A stretch of DNA of 64,000 bases from Sulfitobacter sp. BSw21498 (GTDB lineage Bacteria > Pseudomonadota > Alphaproteobacteria > Rhodobacterales > Rhodobacteraceae). Location of the stretch: the NCBI RefSeq assembly GCF_006064855.1, contig NZ_CP040753.1, positions 186,001 to 250,000 of the forward strand. The letters are read 5' to 3'. Of this stretch, positions 50,711 through 59,557 are shown piece by piece. The notes under the pieces were generated by a model, which did no database searches, had not been told where the DNA came from, and saw nothing but the letters and a program-made list of their open reading frames with translations. Positions within the stretch are counted from its first letter, which is position 1. Each line of letters begins with the position of its first letter. The translations under genes and the position numbers were made by a program.

Positions 50711-52372
50711 ATGGCGCGTACCACGTTCCGTAGTTTTACCAAAAATCTTGATGTGACCGATCTGCGATGGATGCCGGGAGAGGGGTTCTCTCCCTCGCGT
50801 CTGCGCATTGAACTTTTGTCGGGTCTGACCGTCGCTCTGGCCCTCGTGCCCGAAGCGGTGGCCTTTGCCTTTGTCGCGGGTGTGAACCCGTTGGTGGGGC
50901 TGTATGCGGCGTTTCTGGTCGGTCTGATCACCGCGTTGATTGGGGGGCGTCCGGGGATGATCTCTGGCGCGACAGGGGCCTTGGCCGTGGTGATGGTGGC
51001 CTTGGTTGCGCAGCACGGTGTTGAATACCTGTTCGCCACGGTGGTGCTCATGGGGCTGATCCAGATTTTCGCGGGCGTCATGCAATGGGGCAAGTTTATG
51101 CGGCTTGTGCCGCATCCTGTGATGCTGGGCTTTGTAAACGGTCTGGCGATTGTTATTTTCCTTGCCCAGATGGGCCAGTTCAAAGTGCCGGGCACGATGG
51201 TTGATACAGGGCACGGCATGTCGGGCGGCGAATGGCTATCGGGCAGCCCGTTGTATCTGATGCTGGCGCTGGTTGCCGCGACCATGGCGATCATCTGGAT
51301 TATGCCACGCCTGACCAAGCTTATCCCCGCGCCGCTTGCAGGTATCGGCATCATCGCCATTCTGGTGATCGCGACCGGCATGGACGTGCCGCGGGTGGGG
51401 GATCTGGCCTCTATCGAAGGTGGCTTCCCGATGTTTCACATGCCGTTTGGCGACGGGCTTGGCCTTTATGGCACCGCTTTGGCCCCGTTCAACCTTGAGA
51501 CGCTTTATATCATTCTGCCCTATGCCGTTATTCTCGCGGCGATCGGCCTTATTGAATCACTGCTGACGTTGAACCTGGTCAGCGATATGACCAACACCCG
51601 CGGCGGTGCCAGTCAGGAATGTATCGCACAAGGTGTGGCGAATACCGTGACAGGCTTCTTTGGCGGTATGGGCGGTTGTGCGATGATCGGCCAGTCGATG
51701 ATCAACGTCAAATCAGGCGGGCGCACACGGGTTGCGGGGATCGCTGCGGCGGTGTCCCTGCTGCTCTTTATCCTTGTGGGCGCACCTTTGATTGAACAGA
51801 TCCCGCTGGCAGCGCTGGTCGGTGTGATGTTCATGGTCGTGATCGGCACCTTCGCGTGGAACTCCTTTGGTATTCTGCGCAAAGTGCCGCTGACCGATGC
51901 CTTTGTGATCCTGCTGGTGACGTTTGTCACGGTCTACGAAGACCTTGCCGTTGCGGTGGTCGTCGGCGTGATCGTGTCTGCGCTGGCCTATGCCTGGAAC
52001 AACGCCCGCCGCATCCACGCCAAGACCTACACCACGCCCGACGGGGCCAAGGTCTATCAAATTCAGGGGCCTTTGTTCTTTGGGTCTTCTGAGGGGTTCG
52101 CGGAGCTGTTCAACGTCAAGGGCGACCCGAGCGAAGTGATCGTCGATTTCGAAGACAGCCGCGTGGTGGATCAATCTGCCCTCCAGGCGATCGAGACGAT
52201 TGCCGCGAAATACGAAGGCGCGGGCAAGCGTATCCAATTGCGCCACCTGAGCCGCGACTGTCACCGTCTGCTGAAGAAAGCGGGCCACCTGATGATCGAT
52301 AGCGATGATGATCCCGAGTATCAGGTCGCCGTGAACTATCAGGTGCGCACCGGCGTTTTTGGCGGTCACTAG
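50711..52372 (+). CDS. SulP/SLC26-family anion transporter with STAS domain
   Basis: A 553-aa inner-membrane transporter. After a short N-terminus, ALVPEAVAFAFVAGVNPLVG near residues 43-62 is the SulP signature, and about 12 hydrophobic segments follow to residue ~435. A cytoplasmic STAS domain (PLFFGSSEGFAELFNVKGDP, then VIVDFEDSRVVDQSALQAIE) closes the protein. Members carry sulfate, bicarbonate or other anions, or C4-dicarboxylates; no neighbour narrows this. AAGGAT precedes the ATG, and a perfect terminator follows. Confidence 0.92.
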   Translation: MARTTFRSFTKNLDVTDLRWMPGEGFSPSRLRIELLSGLTVALALVPEAVAFAFVAGVNPLVGLYAAFLVGLITALIGGRPGMISGATGALAVVMVALVAQHGVEYLFATVVLMGLIQIFAGVMQWGKFMRLVPHPVMLGFVNGLAIVIFLAQMGQFKVPGTMVDTGHGMSGGEWLSGSPLYLMLALVAATMAIIWIMPRLTKLIPAPLAGIGIIAILVIATGMDVPRVGDLASIEGGFPMFHMPFGDGLGLYGTALAPFNLETLYIILPYAVILAAIGLIESLLTLNLVSDMTNTRGGASQECIAQGVANTVTGFFGGMGGCAMIGQSMINVKSGGRTRVAGIAAAVSLLLFILVGAPLIEQIPLAALVGVMFMVVIGTFAWNSFGILRKVPLTDAFVILLVTFVTVYEDLAVAVVVGVIVSALAYAWNNARRIHAKTYTTPDGAKVYQIQGPLFFGSSEGFAELFNVKGDPSEVIVDFEDSRVVDQSALQAIETIAAKYEGAGKRIQLRHLSRDCHRLLKKAGHLMIDSDDDPEYQVAVNYQVRTGVFGGH

Positions 52373-52394
52373 CCCGCCCGACACCATGACATGA

Positions 52395-52429
52395 AAAAGC
52401 CCCCGATGCAGACCGCATCGGGGGCTTTT
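52395..52429. terminator. Bidirectional terminator between the SulP and flavin reductase genes
   Basis: AAAAGCCCCCGATGC and its exact complement form a 15-bp stem with a 5-base loop; A4 on one side and T4 on the other serve both convergent genes. Confidence 0.92.
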
Positions 52430-52452
52430 GTCTTTGTGCTGAAATGGTCGGA

Positions 52453-53058
52453 TCAATCGTCGGGGCGGATGATCTCGAAGATTTCGGTCACGCGGGCGTA
52501 ATCGCGATAGCCCAAGCGCGAGAGGGGTTGGTAGGTCGTCACATCGAACCGCCCGTCCTTGATGCAATCGTCGCGCATATGCACGCCCACAACTTCGCCG
52601 AAGACGGCAAAGTTGTTCTCTCCTTCAATCTTGACCATCTGGGTCATGCGGCATTCCAGACTGGCCGGGGCCAGTGCGACACGTGCGCAGCTGATCTGGT
52701 CGCAGTCCGCCTTTTCGATCCCCGCATGGCCGAATTCATCGGCACCATGGGGCAGCGTGGCCGAAGAAGCGTTCATCGCATCGCGCATCGCATATTCGAC
52801 AATGTTCACACAAAAGACGCCGGTTTCACGGATATTCGCCATGCTGTCCTTTGTCCCGTCCACATCGGCTTTGGTGCCGGTTGACGCAAACATCACCTGT
52901 GGCGGCGTATAGGCAACACCATTGAAAAAGGAGTAGGGGGCCAGATTGTCGTTCCCGTCCGCATCGCGGGTTGAAATCCATCCGATGGGGCGCGGTGTGA
53001 CAATCGCGTTGAACGGATTATGGGGCAGCGGGTGGCCGTCTTGCGGGCGATAGAACAT
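52453..53058 (-). CDS. Flavin reductase family protein (FMN-binding split barrel)
   Basis: A 201-aa flavin-reductase-like domain protein. Conserved elements: NPFNAIVTPRPIGWISTRDA near residues 14-33, NLAPYSFFNGVAYTPPQVMF near 38-57 (FMN contact), KDSMANIRETGVFCVNIV near 70-87. Such proteins reduce FMN with NAD(P)H for a partner monooxygenase or act as independent oxidoreductases; no partner is adjacent. The start is fixed by GAGGAG 7 bases upstream. It is divergent from the GNAT gene with 81 bases between the starts. Confidence 0.9.
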   Translation of the reverse strand: MFYRPQDGHPLPHNPFNAIVTPRPIGWISTRDADGNDNLAPYSFFNGVAYTPPQVMFASTGTKADVDGTKDSMANIRETGVFCVNIVEYAMRDAMNASSATLPHGADEFGHAGIEKADCDQISCARVALAPASLECRMTQMVKIEGENNFAVFGEVVGVHMRDDCIKDGRFDVTTYQPLSRLGYRDYARVTEIFEIIRPDD

Positions 53059-53139
53059 CAAAATCTCCTCATGGTTTGCACCTATGGCTAGCGCCATGAT
53101 AAAGGCAGCGCCACAGGAAAACCTCCAGAGGGCCACGCC

Positions 53140-53628
53140 TTGTATCACATCACCCCCGAGACGGCCGCAGATCGCTGGGAAGTCGAAGCATTATACGACA
53201 CCTGTTTTGCGCCCGGGCGCGAGGCGCTGTCGTCCTATCGTTTGCGCGATGGTGTGCCGCCGGTGGCAGGGCTGAACCATGTAGCCCGCGATGCAGGTGG
53301 TATTCTTGCCGGGGCTATCCGCTATTGGCCGGTCTGTATTGGCACCCATCCCACGCTGTTGTTGGGGCCGGTTGCTGTGCACCCCACGCGGCAGGGCGAA
53401 GGGCTCGGCGCGTTGCTGATCGAAGGGAGCCTCGCGCAAGCGGTCCCGCTGGGGTGGTCGCGGGTGATGCTTGTGGGGGATGCGCCTTACTACAACCGGT
53501 TCGGGTTTACTTTGCTGTCCGAGGTGGTGATGCCGCCGCCGACAAATCCTGAACGGGTACTTGGCCGTGCGCTGGTAGAGCGCGCATGGGAGGGCATTTC
53601 AGGGGATGTCACTGCTTGGCCACATTGA
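53140..53628 (+). CDS. GNAT-family N-acetyltransferase (YhbS-like)
   Basis: A 162-aa acetyltransferase. The acetyl-CoA-binding motif is LLGPVAVHPTRQGEGLGALL near residues 74-93 (Q/RxxGxG/A), followed by VMLVGDAPYYNRFGFT, which is typical of the YhbS group. The substrate is not known. The start codon is TTG, with AGAGGG 10 bases upstream; no ATG is available before the domain begins. It precedes the EcsC gene by 53 bases on the same strand. Confidence 0.86.
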   Translation: MYHITPETAADRWEVEALYDTCFAPGREALSSYRLRDGVPPVAGLNHVARDAGGILAGAIRYWPVCIGTHPTLLLGPVAVHPTRQGEGLGALLIEGSLAQAVPLGWSRVMLVGDAPYYNRFGFTLLSEVVMPPPTNPERVLGRALVERAWEGISGDVTAWPH

Positions 53629-53681
53629 AAGTGGCGAGGCATTAGCCCACATTCTAGCCAAACAGGCAGAGGCTCCGGAAA

Positions 53682-54446
53682 ATGCAAATCGAAAGCAACC
53701 TACCCAGCACCATTGATGTAGAGGCGCGGCTGGACCAGATCGCCAAGCGCTACAAAAGTGCGGGCGGGGTGGGGATCAACGTGTTGAATGTCATAGGCGG
53801 CAGCGCCGAAGGCCTGATCGACAAACTACCGTCGCCGATACGGCGCAATCTTGAAAGTGCAACCGTCAAGGCGCTGGGCCAGGCGATGAAGGCTGCGACC
53901 ACGACACGGTCGATGGTGCCGGATCAGAAAAGCTGGTTGAACATTGCAGTGAGCGCGGCAATGGGGGCGGCGGGCGGTGCAGGTGGTTTGCCTACCGCGC
54001 TGGCAGAGCTGCCGGTGACGACTACGCTGCTGCTGCGCGTCATTCAGGGCGTTGCCGTAGAGCACGGGTTCGATGCCCATGCGGAAAACGTGCAATTCGA
54101 TTGCATACAGGTGTTCAGCGCGGCGGGGCCGTTGTCAGAGGATGACGGGGCAGATCTGGCGTTTCTGTCGGCACGGGTCGCGTTGAGCGGGCGGGCAATG
54201 CAGGCGGTGATAGCCAAGGTCGCCCCGCGTCTGGCGCTGGTGTTGGGGCAAAAGCTGGCCGCGCAAGCGGTGCCAGTGCTGGGGGCGGTGGCCGGTGCGG
54301 CGACCAACTATGCTTATACCAGCTACTACGAAGACATGGCCCATGTGCATTTCGGGCTGCGCAAGCTGGCGATTGATGCTGATGTCCCCCACGAAGAGCT
54401 GGTCGAGCGGCTGCGCGCCAAGGTTGGACTGCGCAAGATCGCCTAG
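53682..54446 (+). CDS. EcsC-family protein
   Basis: A 254-aa protein of the EcsC family. Typical segments are LDQIAKRYKSAGGVGINVLN near residues 16-35, MGAAGGAGGLPTALAELPVT near 91-110, LLLRVIQGVAVEHGFDAHAE and a Gly/Ala-rich C-terminal part ending YAYTSYYEDMAHVHFGLRKL. EcsC of Bacillus lies beside an ABC transporter and has no known reaction. Glycine zipper-like stretches hint at membrane association. Its end overlaps that of the convergent modC gene by 4 bases. Confidence 0.85.
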   Translation: MQIESNLPSTIDVEARLDQIAKRYKSAGGVGINVLNVIGGSAEGLIDKLPSPIRRNLESATVKALGQAMKAATTTRSMVPDQKSWLNIAVSAAMGAAGGAGGLPTALAELPVTTTLLLRVIQGVAVEHGFDAHAENVQFDCIQVFSAAGPLSEDDGADLAFLSARVALSGRAMQAVIAKVAPRLALVLGQKLAAQAVPVLGAVAGAATNYAYTSYYEDMAHVHFGLRKLAIDADVPHEELVERLRAKVGLRKIA

Positions 54447-55531
54447 CGTCCGATGCTGCCCGGCGCGACCGTTGTGGCCTTGAGGATCGCAAAGCAGGTC
54501 ATGCCCGGTGACAGCCCCAATTCGGTGACGGCGCGGGCCGTCACGCGGCTGAGCAACCGGTCGCGCCCCGCCCGTAGGGCAATCGCGGCCCCCGGGCCGT
54601 CGCCGGGGTGGATCGCCTCTATCGTCACGGGCAGCACATTGACCGAACTCAGCCCCGCGGGGCGGGTCAGGGAAAGGATCACATCCTGAGCCAGCACCCG
54701 CAGTCGCACGCGCGCGCCTGCCTCGGCGTGAACACCCGGCAGTTCCAGCTCTCCGGCGCTGATCCGCAGGGTCGTGATCCCGTCATTCCCATGTTCAACA
54801 ACATCCGCCTCGATCACTGCGCCGGCCTCGCGGACACCAAGCAGGGGCACAGCGGCGGGATCAGACATGACATCGAACAGCGGGCCTTGCGCCTGCACTG
54901 TCCCGTTCTGGATCAGCACCAGCGTATCGGCCAGCCGCGCAATTTCATCGACCGCGTGGCTGACATAGAGGATCGGCAGCCCCAAGGGCCCGTCGCGCAG
55001 ACGTTCGAGAAAGGGCAAAATCTCTTGCTTGCGTGGCCCATCAAGACTGGCCAGCGGTTCATCCATCAGCAGCATCCGCGGGTGGCTTAGCAAGGCACGG
55101 CCCAAGGCGACCCGCTGTTTCTGGCCGCCCGACAGGGTGGCGGGGGCGCGGTCCAGCAGGGTCTCTAGCCCCAACAGGGCGACCACATCCTTTTGGGCGG
55201 GGCCGGTGCTGCCGCGCGGCGCATAGCGGGCCCCAAACATCAGGTTCTGCGCCACGGTCAGATGCGGAAACAGCCGCGCATCTTGAAACACGGTACCAAG
55301 GCGGCGTTTGTGCGGCGGCACGTAGATGCCGCGTTCGGTGTCCAGCAGCACCTCGCCGTCGATAAGGACGCGCCCGCGGTCAGGCTGCAAAAGCCCCCCA
55401 ACCGCGTTGATCACGGTGGATTTTCCGGCCCCCGACCGGCCAAACAGCGCAGTGATGCCCGGCCCGGCTTCAAGCGCGAGGTCCAGCGCAAAGCCGTCAA
55501 AGCGGTGCGACAGGGACAGCGAGAGCGTCAT
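54443..55531 (-). CDS. modC: Molybdate ABC transporter ATP-binding protein
   Basis: A 362-aa ABC ATPase with a C-terminal TOBE (molybdate-sensing) domain. Walker A is LFGRSGAGKSTVINAVGG near residues 29-46, the signature LSGGQKQRVALGRAL near 133-147, Walker B MLLMDEPLASLD, and the switch His is in YVSHAVDEIARLAD. The last ~70 residues (VLPVTIEAIHPGDGPGAAIA, LLSRVTARAVTELGL) are the TOBE part. It overlaps modB by ATGA and ends the modABC operon. Confidence 0.95.
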   Translation of the reverse strand: MTLSLSLSHRFDGFALDLALEAGPGITALFGRSGAGKSTVINAVGGLLQPDRGRVLIDGEVLLDTERGIYVPPHKRRLGTVFQDARLFPHLTVAQNLMFGARYAPRGSTGPAQKDVVALLGLETLLDRAPATLSGGQKQRVALGRALLSHPRMLLMDEPLASLDGPRKQEILPFLERLRDGPLGLPILYVSHAVDEIARLADTLVLIQNGTVQAQGPLFDVMSDPAAVPLLGVREAGAVIEADVVEHGNDGITTLRISAGELELPGVHAEAGARVRLRVLAQDVILSLTRPAGLSSVNVLPVTIEAIHPGDGPGAAIALRAGRDRLLSRVTARAVTELGLSPGMTCFAILKATTVAPGSIGR

Positions 55532-56217
55532 GCGCCTGCAATCCGTTTTGCAACGCGGCGGGCCAGCACCTCGGACAAAAGCACGGCGCCTACGGCGATG
55601 ACTGATGACATGAGCACCATCACCACGGCCTGACCCTCACCACCGGGAATTTGCAGCGCAGCCCAGATGGCGCTTGGCAGGGTCTGGGTCTGGCCGGGGA
55701 TATTGGCGACAAAGGTGATCGTGGCCCCGAACTCGCCCATGGCTTTGGCAAAGCCCATGACTGTCCCCGCCAGCACACCGGGCAAGATAAGCGGCAGGGT
55801 GACGCGGGCAAAGACGGCGGCGCGGGGGGCACCCAAGGTTGCGGCAGCGTCCTCGAGCTTGGGGTCGACCGCCTCTATCGCCAGCCGCATGGCACGGACC
55901 ATCAGCGGGAACCCCATGATGATCGCGGCCAGCACCGCGCCGGACCAATGGAACGCCAGTTGCAGCCCGATTGCGTCCAGCGCACGGCCCAAGGGCGCGT
56001 TCCGCCCGAACGCCATCAGCAACAGATAGCCCGTCACCACAGGCGGCAAAACCAGCGGCAGGTGCACGGCGGCATTCAGCAGCGCCTTGCCCCAGAACTC
56101 ACGTCGCGCCAGCAACCACGCCACCCAAAGCGCAAGCGGTATTGCCAGCAGTGTCGCCCAACAGGCCACCCAAAGCGACAGGCGCAGCGCGTCCCATGCG
56201 GCGGCGTCTACCGTCAT
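55528..56217 (-). CDS. modB: Molybdate ABC transporter permease
   Basis: A 229-aa inner-membrane permease with about five hydrophobic segments (for example LWVACWATLLAIPLALWVAW near residues 14-33 and LPLVLPPVVTGYLLLMAFG near 53-71). The EAA loop that contacts ModC is DAAATLGAPRAAVFARVTLP near 120-139, and AKAMGEFGATITFVANIPGQ is a ModB signature. Both ends overlap neighbours by 4 bases (ATGA), so expression is tightly coupled. Confidence 0.95.
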   Translation of the reverse strand: MTVDAAAWDALRLSLWVACWATLLAIPLALWVAWLLARREFWGKALLNAAVHLPLVLPPVVTGYLLLMAFGRNAPLGRALDAIGLQLAFHWSGAVLAAIIMGFPLMVRAMRLAIEAVDPKLEDAAATLGAPRAAVFARVTLPLILPGVLAGTVMGFAKAMGEFGATITFVANIPGQTQTLPSAIWAALQIPGGEGQAVVMVLMSSVIAVGAVLLSEVLARRVAKRIAGA

Positions 56218-56942
56218 TCGGGCCGCGGCTCGAAGCCGTAGCGGGCAAAGACCGCACGTGCCCCCTCCGAGCGCAGATGCGCCATGAAGGCGGCCCCGCT
56301 GTCCGTCAAAGCCGCGGCAGGGTAGGTGATCGGGCTGTGTGTATCCTTTGGGATGTCATAGACGATGCGGACCTGCGGCTCTGCCATGGCGTCGGTGCGG
56401 TAGACCACACCAAGCGGCGTCTCTGCCCGTGCAACAAGGGCAAGGGCGCTGCGCACGTTATCTGTCTCTGCCAGATGCGCAGAGATGGCTTCCCATTGTC
56501 CGGTTTTCTCGAACCATTCACGCGCATAGATACCAGCGGGCACAGCGTCGCGCTGCCCCATAGCCAGCCGTGCATCGCCAAGGGCACCTGCCAGATCGGC
56601 AGGGTCGGGTGCGATGTCGCTGTCGGCGGGGGCGATCAACACCAACGCATTGCCCAGCAGATCAACCACAGCGTCGGGATCAACCGCGCCGCGATCGCGC
56701 AGCCAGTCCATCCAGACCGGCGCGGCCAGCAGGACCACATCGGCAGGGGCCCCCGCATCAACCTGCCGCGCCATGGTGCCCGATCCGCCAAAGGATAGCG
56801 CCACATCACCGTCATAGCCGCGCGCGACCTCGTCCAGCGCGCCGCGCAGGCTAGCGGCGGCGAAGACCGTCACCGAAGGCTGCTCGGCCATCGCGAGGGT
56901 GGGCAGTAACACTGCAATAACATGAGGCAAAAAACGTTTCAT
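56214..56942 (-). CDS. modA: Molybdate-binding periplasmic protein
   Basis: A 242-aa substrate-binding protein with a signal peptide (FLPHVIAVLLPTLAMA). The ligand site pieces are VFAAASLRGALDEVARG near residues 27-43 and LSFGGSGTMARQVDAGAPAD near 50-69. GYD-VALSFGGSG with Ser and Gly at the oxyanion site fits molybdate/tungstate. The start at MKRFLPH is chosen because the signal peptide follows directly; the frame is open for 49 more codons. It opens the modABC operon; no ModE-like regulator is in the window. Confidence 0.93.
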   Translation of the reverse strand: MKRFLPHVIAVLLPTLAMAEQPSVTVFAAASLRGALDEVARGYDGDVALSFGGSGTMARQVDAGAPADVVLLAAPVWMDWLRDRGAVDPDAVVDLLGNALVLIAPADSDIAPDPADLAGALGDARLAMGQRDAVPAGIYAREWFEKTGQWEAISAHLAETDNVRSALALVARAETPLGVVYRTDAMAEPQVRIVYDIPKDTHSPITYPAAALTDSGAAFMAHLRSEGARAVFARYGFEPRPE

Positions 56943-57042
56943 CCGCGCAGTATCAGTCAAGCGGTTGGGGCGTGCAAGGGCGACGGGTCTTGTCAACTTG
57001 GCACGGGTAGGCTTTTGTTGATGCACCATCTTCGGAGACAGA

Positions 57043-57510
57043 ATGCCTCGCATGAAACAGTTGCCCATATCCCTGCAAGGTGCCCGCAAGGGAGAGGTAA
57101 GAACCCAGTTCGCGGCGCTGTGCTATCGCGTCAGGCAGGGTAAGGTGCAGGTGTTGCTGATTACCTCGCGGGGGGCGAAACGCTGGATCGTGCCGAAGGG
57201 CTGGCCGATGGATGCCAAAACCCCCGGTGCAGCCGCCGCACGCGAGGCGTGGGAAGAGGCAGGCGTCAGGGGGCGCGTCACGGGGGGCTGTCTGGGCGTT
57301 TACTCATACATCAAGGCGGTGGACGACACTGCGCAGCTGCCTGTCATCGCCATGCTCTACCCCATCGAGGTTCAGATGTTGGCCGATAAATACCCCGAAG
57401 CCGGCCAGCGGCGACGTAAATGGATGTCGCGCAAGAAGGCTGCCAAACTGGTGTCCGAGCCCGAGCTGGCGCGGATGATCCGCGATTTTGATCCGCGTGG
57501 GCGGAGCTAA
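57043..57510 (+). CDS. NUDIX hydrolase
   Basis: A 155-aa NUDIX protein. The NUDIX box GWPMDAKTPGAAAAREAWEE continues into AGVRG near residues 51-75 and has the G-x5-E-variant/REUxEExGU pattern, except that the first acidic position is Lys-Thr-Pro instead of Glu; the catalytic REAWEEAG is intact. The N-terminus (RTQFAALCYRV) matches the diphosphoinositol-polyphosphate-phosphatase-like branch common in alphaproteobacteria. The substrate is unknown. GGAG lies 5 bases upstream. It is divergent from modA (100 bp between starts). Confidence 0.88.
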   Translation: MPRMKQLPISLQGARKGEVRTQFAALCYRVRQGKVQVLLITSRGAKRWIVPKGWPMDAKTPGAAAAREAWEEAGVRGRVTGGCLGVYSYIKAVDDTAQLPVIAMLYPIEVQMLADKYPEAGQRRRKWMSRKKAAKLVSEPELARMIRDFDPRGRS

Positions 57511-57580
57511 GTCGCTTGACGGGGCCAGATCGCACCCCCATTTTAGATACCTTAACGACGAGAGGATGCCTGCGGGCGCG

Positions 57581-58039
57581 ATGATCAAGTTTTCGCTGAA
57601 GTGTGAACGCGACCACCAGTTCGAAAGCTGGTTCAAATCTGCCGCCGCCTTTGATGCGCTGGCGCAGGCGGGGCATTTGGCATGTGCCGTTTGCGGGTCG
57701 CCCGAGGTGACCAAAGGCATGATGGCCCCGCGTGTCTCGACCGGCGACGCCCGCACAAACAGCCCTAAGGATGACACGAAGCCGGACACGGCGGTGCCAG
57801 TCCTCTCCAAACCGCAAACCGAACTGGAAAAGGCGTTGAAAGCCCTGCGCAAGGAGGTCGAATCTTCGTCGGAATATGTCGGCAACAATTTCGTCAAAGA
57901 AGCCCGCGCCATGCATCTTGGCGATGCACCTGACCGGTCGATCTATGGCGAAGCCCGTCTGGACGAAGCTGTCGCCCTGATCGAAGAGGGTATCCCGCTG
58001 ACGCCGCTGCCGTTCCGGGCCAAACGCTCCACCTCTTAG
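57581..58039 (+). CDS. DUF1178 family protein
   Basis: A 152-aa protein of the DUF1178 family. It starts MIKFSLKCERDHQFESWFKS, and C8-x3-H12 together with the later CAVCGSPEV (C-x2-C near residue 40) resemble a zinc-ribbon. A Pro/Lys-rich linker and the conserved C-terminal EYVGNNFVKEARAMHLGDAP, then SIYGEA and EEGIPLTPLPF follow, all family marks. Function is unknown. The frame extends 31 codons upstream, but the start given fits the family. It lies 70 bases after the NUDIX gene and may share its transcript. Confidence 0.88.
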   Translation: MIKFSLKCERDHQFESWFKSAAAFDALAQAGHLACAVCGSPEVTKGMMAPRVSTGDARTNSPKDDTKPDTAVPVLSKPQTELEKALKALRKEVESSSEYVGNNFVKEARAMHLGDAPDRSIYGEARLDEAVALIEEGIPLTPLPFRAKRSTS

Positions 58040-58157
58040 GACCGGCTGAACAGAGGCGCGCCCCGTGTTGTATGCCTGTGCAATCCCAGCGGCCTGCGGG
58101 CTTGCTAAGGGCGGCGCTTGCGCGTACACCGCGCCGGAGTTTTGCAACGGGGGACAT

Positions 58158-59396
58158 ATGCCTGTTCTGGTGATGAAGTTTGGTGGCACGTCGGTGGCCA
58201 CCTTGGACCGTATCCGCCGCGCGGCCAAACGCGTGGGCGTCGAAGTGGCCAAGGGCTATGACGTGATCGTCATCGTTTCTGCCATGTCGGGAAAGACGAA
58301 CGAGCTGGTCGGCTGGGTAAACGAGACCTCTCCGATGTATGATGCGCGTGAATATGACGCTGTCGTGTCGTCCGGCGAGAACGTGACCGCAGGCCTGATG
58401 GCGTTGACGTTGCAGGAAATGGACGTGCCGGCGCGCAGCTGGCAGGGCTGGCAAGTGCCGGTCAAGACGACCTCGGCCCATTCGTCTGCGCGGATCGAAG
58501 ACATTCCGCCTGCAAATATCATGACCAAATTTGGCGAGGGCATGCGCGTTGCGGTTGTCGCGGGCTTTCAGGGTGTCAGCCCCGAAGGACGGATCACCAC
58601 GCTGGGGCGTGGCGGATCAGACACCACCGCGGTCGCCTTTGCCGCTGCCTTTGATGCAGAGCGTTGTGACATCTATACGGATGTGGACGGGGTTTACACC
58701 ACCGACCCGCGGGTCAGTGCCAAGGCGCGTAAACTGGACAAGATCGCCTTTGAAGAGATGCTGGAACTGGCGTCGCTGGGGGCTAAGGTCCTGCAAACCC
58801 GGTCGGTTGAACTGGCTATGCGTTACAAGGTCAAGCTGCGTGTATTAAGCAGTTTTGAAGAACAATCAGACGAGGCTGGAACGCTGGTCTGCGCCGAGGA
58901 GGAAATTATGGAAAGCAATGTAGTATCCGGTATCGCGTTTTCGCGTGACGAAGCAAAGATGACGCTGGTTTCGGTGGCGGATCGCCCCGGCATTGCCGCC
59001 GCGATCTTTACCGCGCTCAGCGAAGGTGGCGTGAACGTCGATATGATCGTTCAGAATATATCGGAAGAGGGGCGCACGGATATGACGTGGTCCTGCCCTG
59101 TCGACCAGATCAAGCGTGCGCAGGCGGCGATAGATACCGCAAAAGCCTCGGGTGAGCTCAACTTTGACGATCTGATCGCGGACACAGATGTTGCCAAAGT
59201 GTCGGTCGTGGGCATCGGCATGCGCAGCCACACCGGCGTTGCGGCCAAGATGTTCCAAGTGCTGTCGAACGAGGGCGTGAACATCAAGGTCATCACAACT
59301 TCCGAGATCAAAATCTCTGTGCTGATCGACCGCAAATACATGGAGCTGGCCGTTCAGGCGCTGCATGACGCGTTCGAACTCGACAAAGCTGCTTAA
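58158..59396 (+). CDS. lysC: Aspartate kinase
   Basis: A 412-aa enzyme phosphorylating aspartate, the first step to lysine, threonine, methionine and diaminopimelate. VMKFGGTSVATLDRIRRAA starts the kinase domain; LGRGGSDTTAVAFAAAFDAE near residues 149-168 and YTDVDGVYTTDPRV near 174-187 are diagnostic. Two C-terminal ACT domains (SVADRPGIAAAIFTALSEGG; VVGIGMRSHTGVAAKMFQVL) mark feedback regulation by lysine and/or threonine. The start has a G5 run upstream; the frame extends 31 codons further without support. A hairpin follows. Confidence 0.96.
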   Translation: MPVLVMKFGGTSVATLDRIRRAAKRVGVEVAKGYDVIVIVSAMSGKTNELVGWVNETSPMYDAREYDAVVSSGENVTAGLMALTLQEMDVPARSWQGWQVPVKTTSAHSSARIEDIPPANIMTKFGEGMRVAVVAGFQGVSPEGRITTLGRGGSDTTAVAFAAAFDAERCDIYTDVDGVYTTDPRVSAKARKLDKIAFEEMLELASLGAKVLQTRSVELAMRYKVKLRVLSSFEEQSDEAGTLVCAEEEIMESNVVSGIAFSRDEAKMTLVSVADRPGIAAAIFTALSEGGVNVDMIVQNISEEGRTDMTWSCPVDQIKRAQAAIDTAKASGELNFDDLIADTDVAKVSVVGIGMRSHTGVAAKMFQVLSNEGVNIKVITTSEIKISVLIDRKYMELAVQALHDAFELDKAA

Positions 59397-59425
59397 ATCG
59401 CAGGCGTATCGCCCGTGTGGATCGC

Positions 59426-59454
59426 TGCGTTTTCCCGCCTCGGGGGAAAACGCA
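59426..59454 (+). terminator. Hairpin after lysC, possible terminator
   Basis: TGCGTTTTCCC and GGGAAAACGCA form a perfect 11-bp stem with a 7-base loop, 29 bases after the stop. It is followed by TCTTCC rather than a clean T-run. Confidence 0.65.
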
Positions 59455-59557
59455 TCTTCCTGCCCCAAAAAGCAGATGATAGATGTCTATGATAACAGGC
59501 GTTTCATTTTCGACGCGCCTGTGATCTAAGCTGGCATCGCCGGGGGGAAATGATCGC

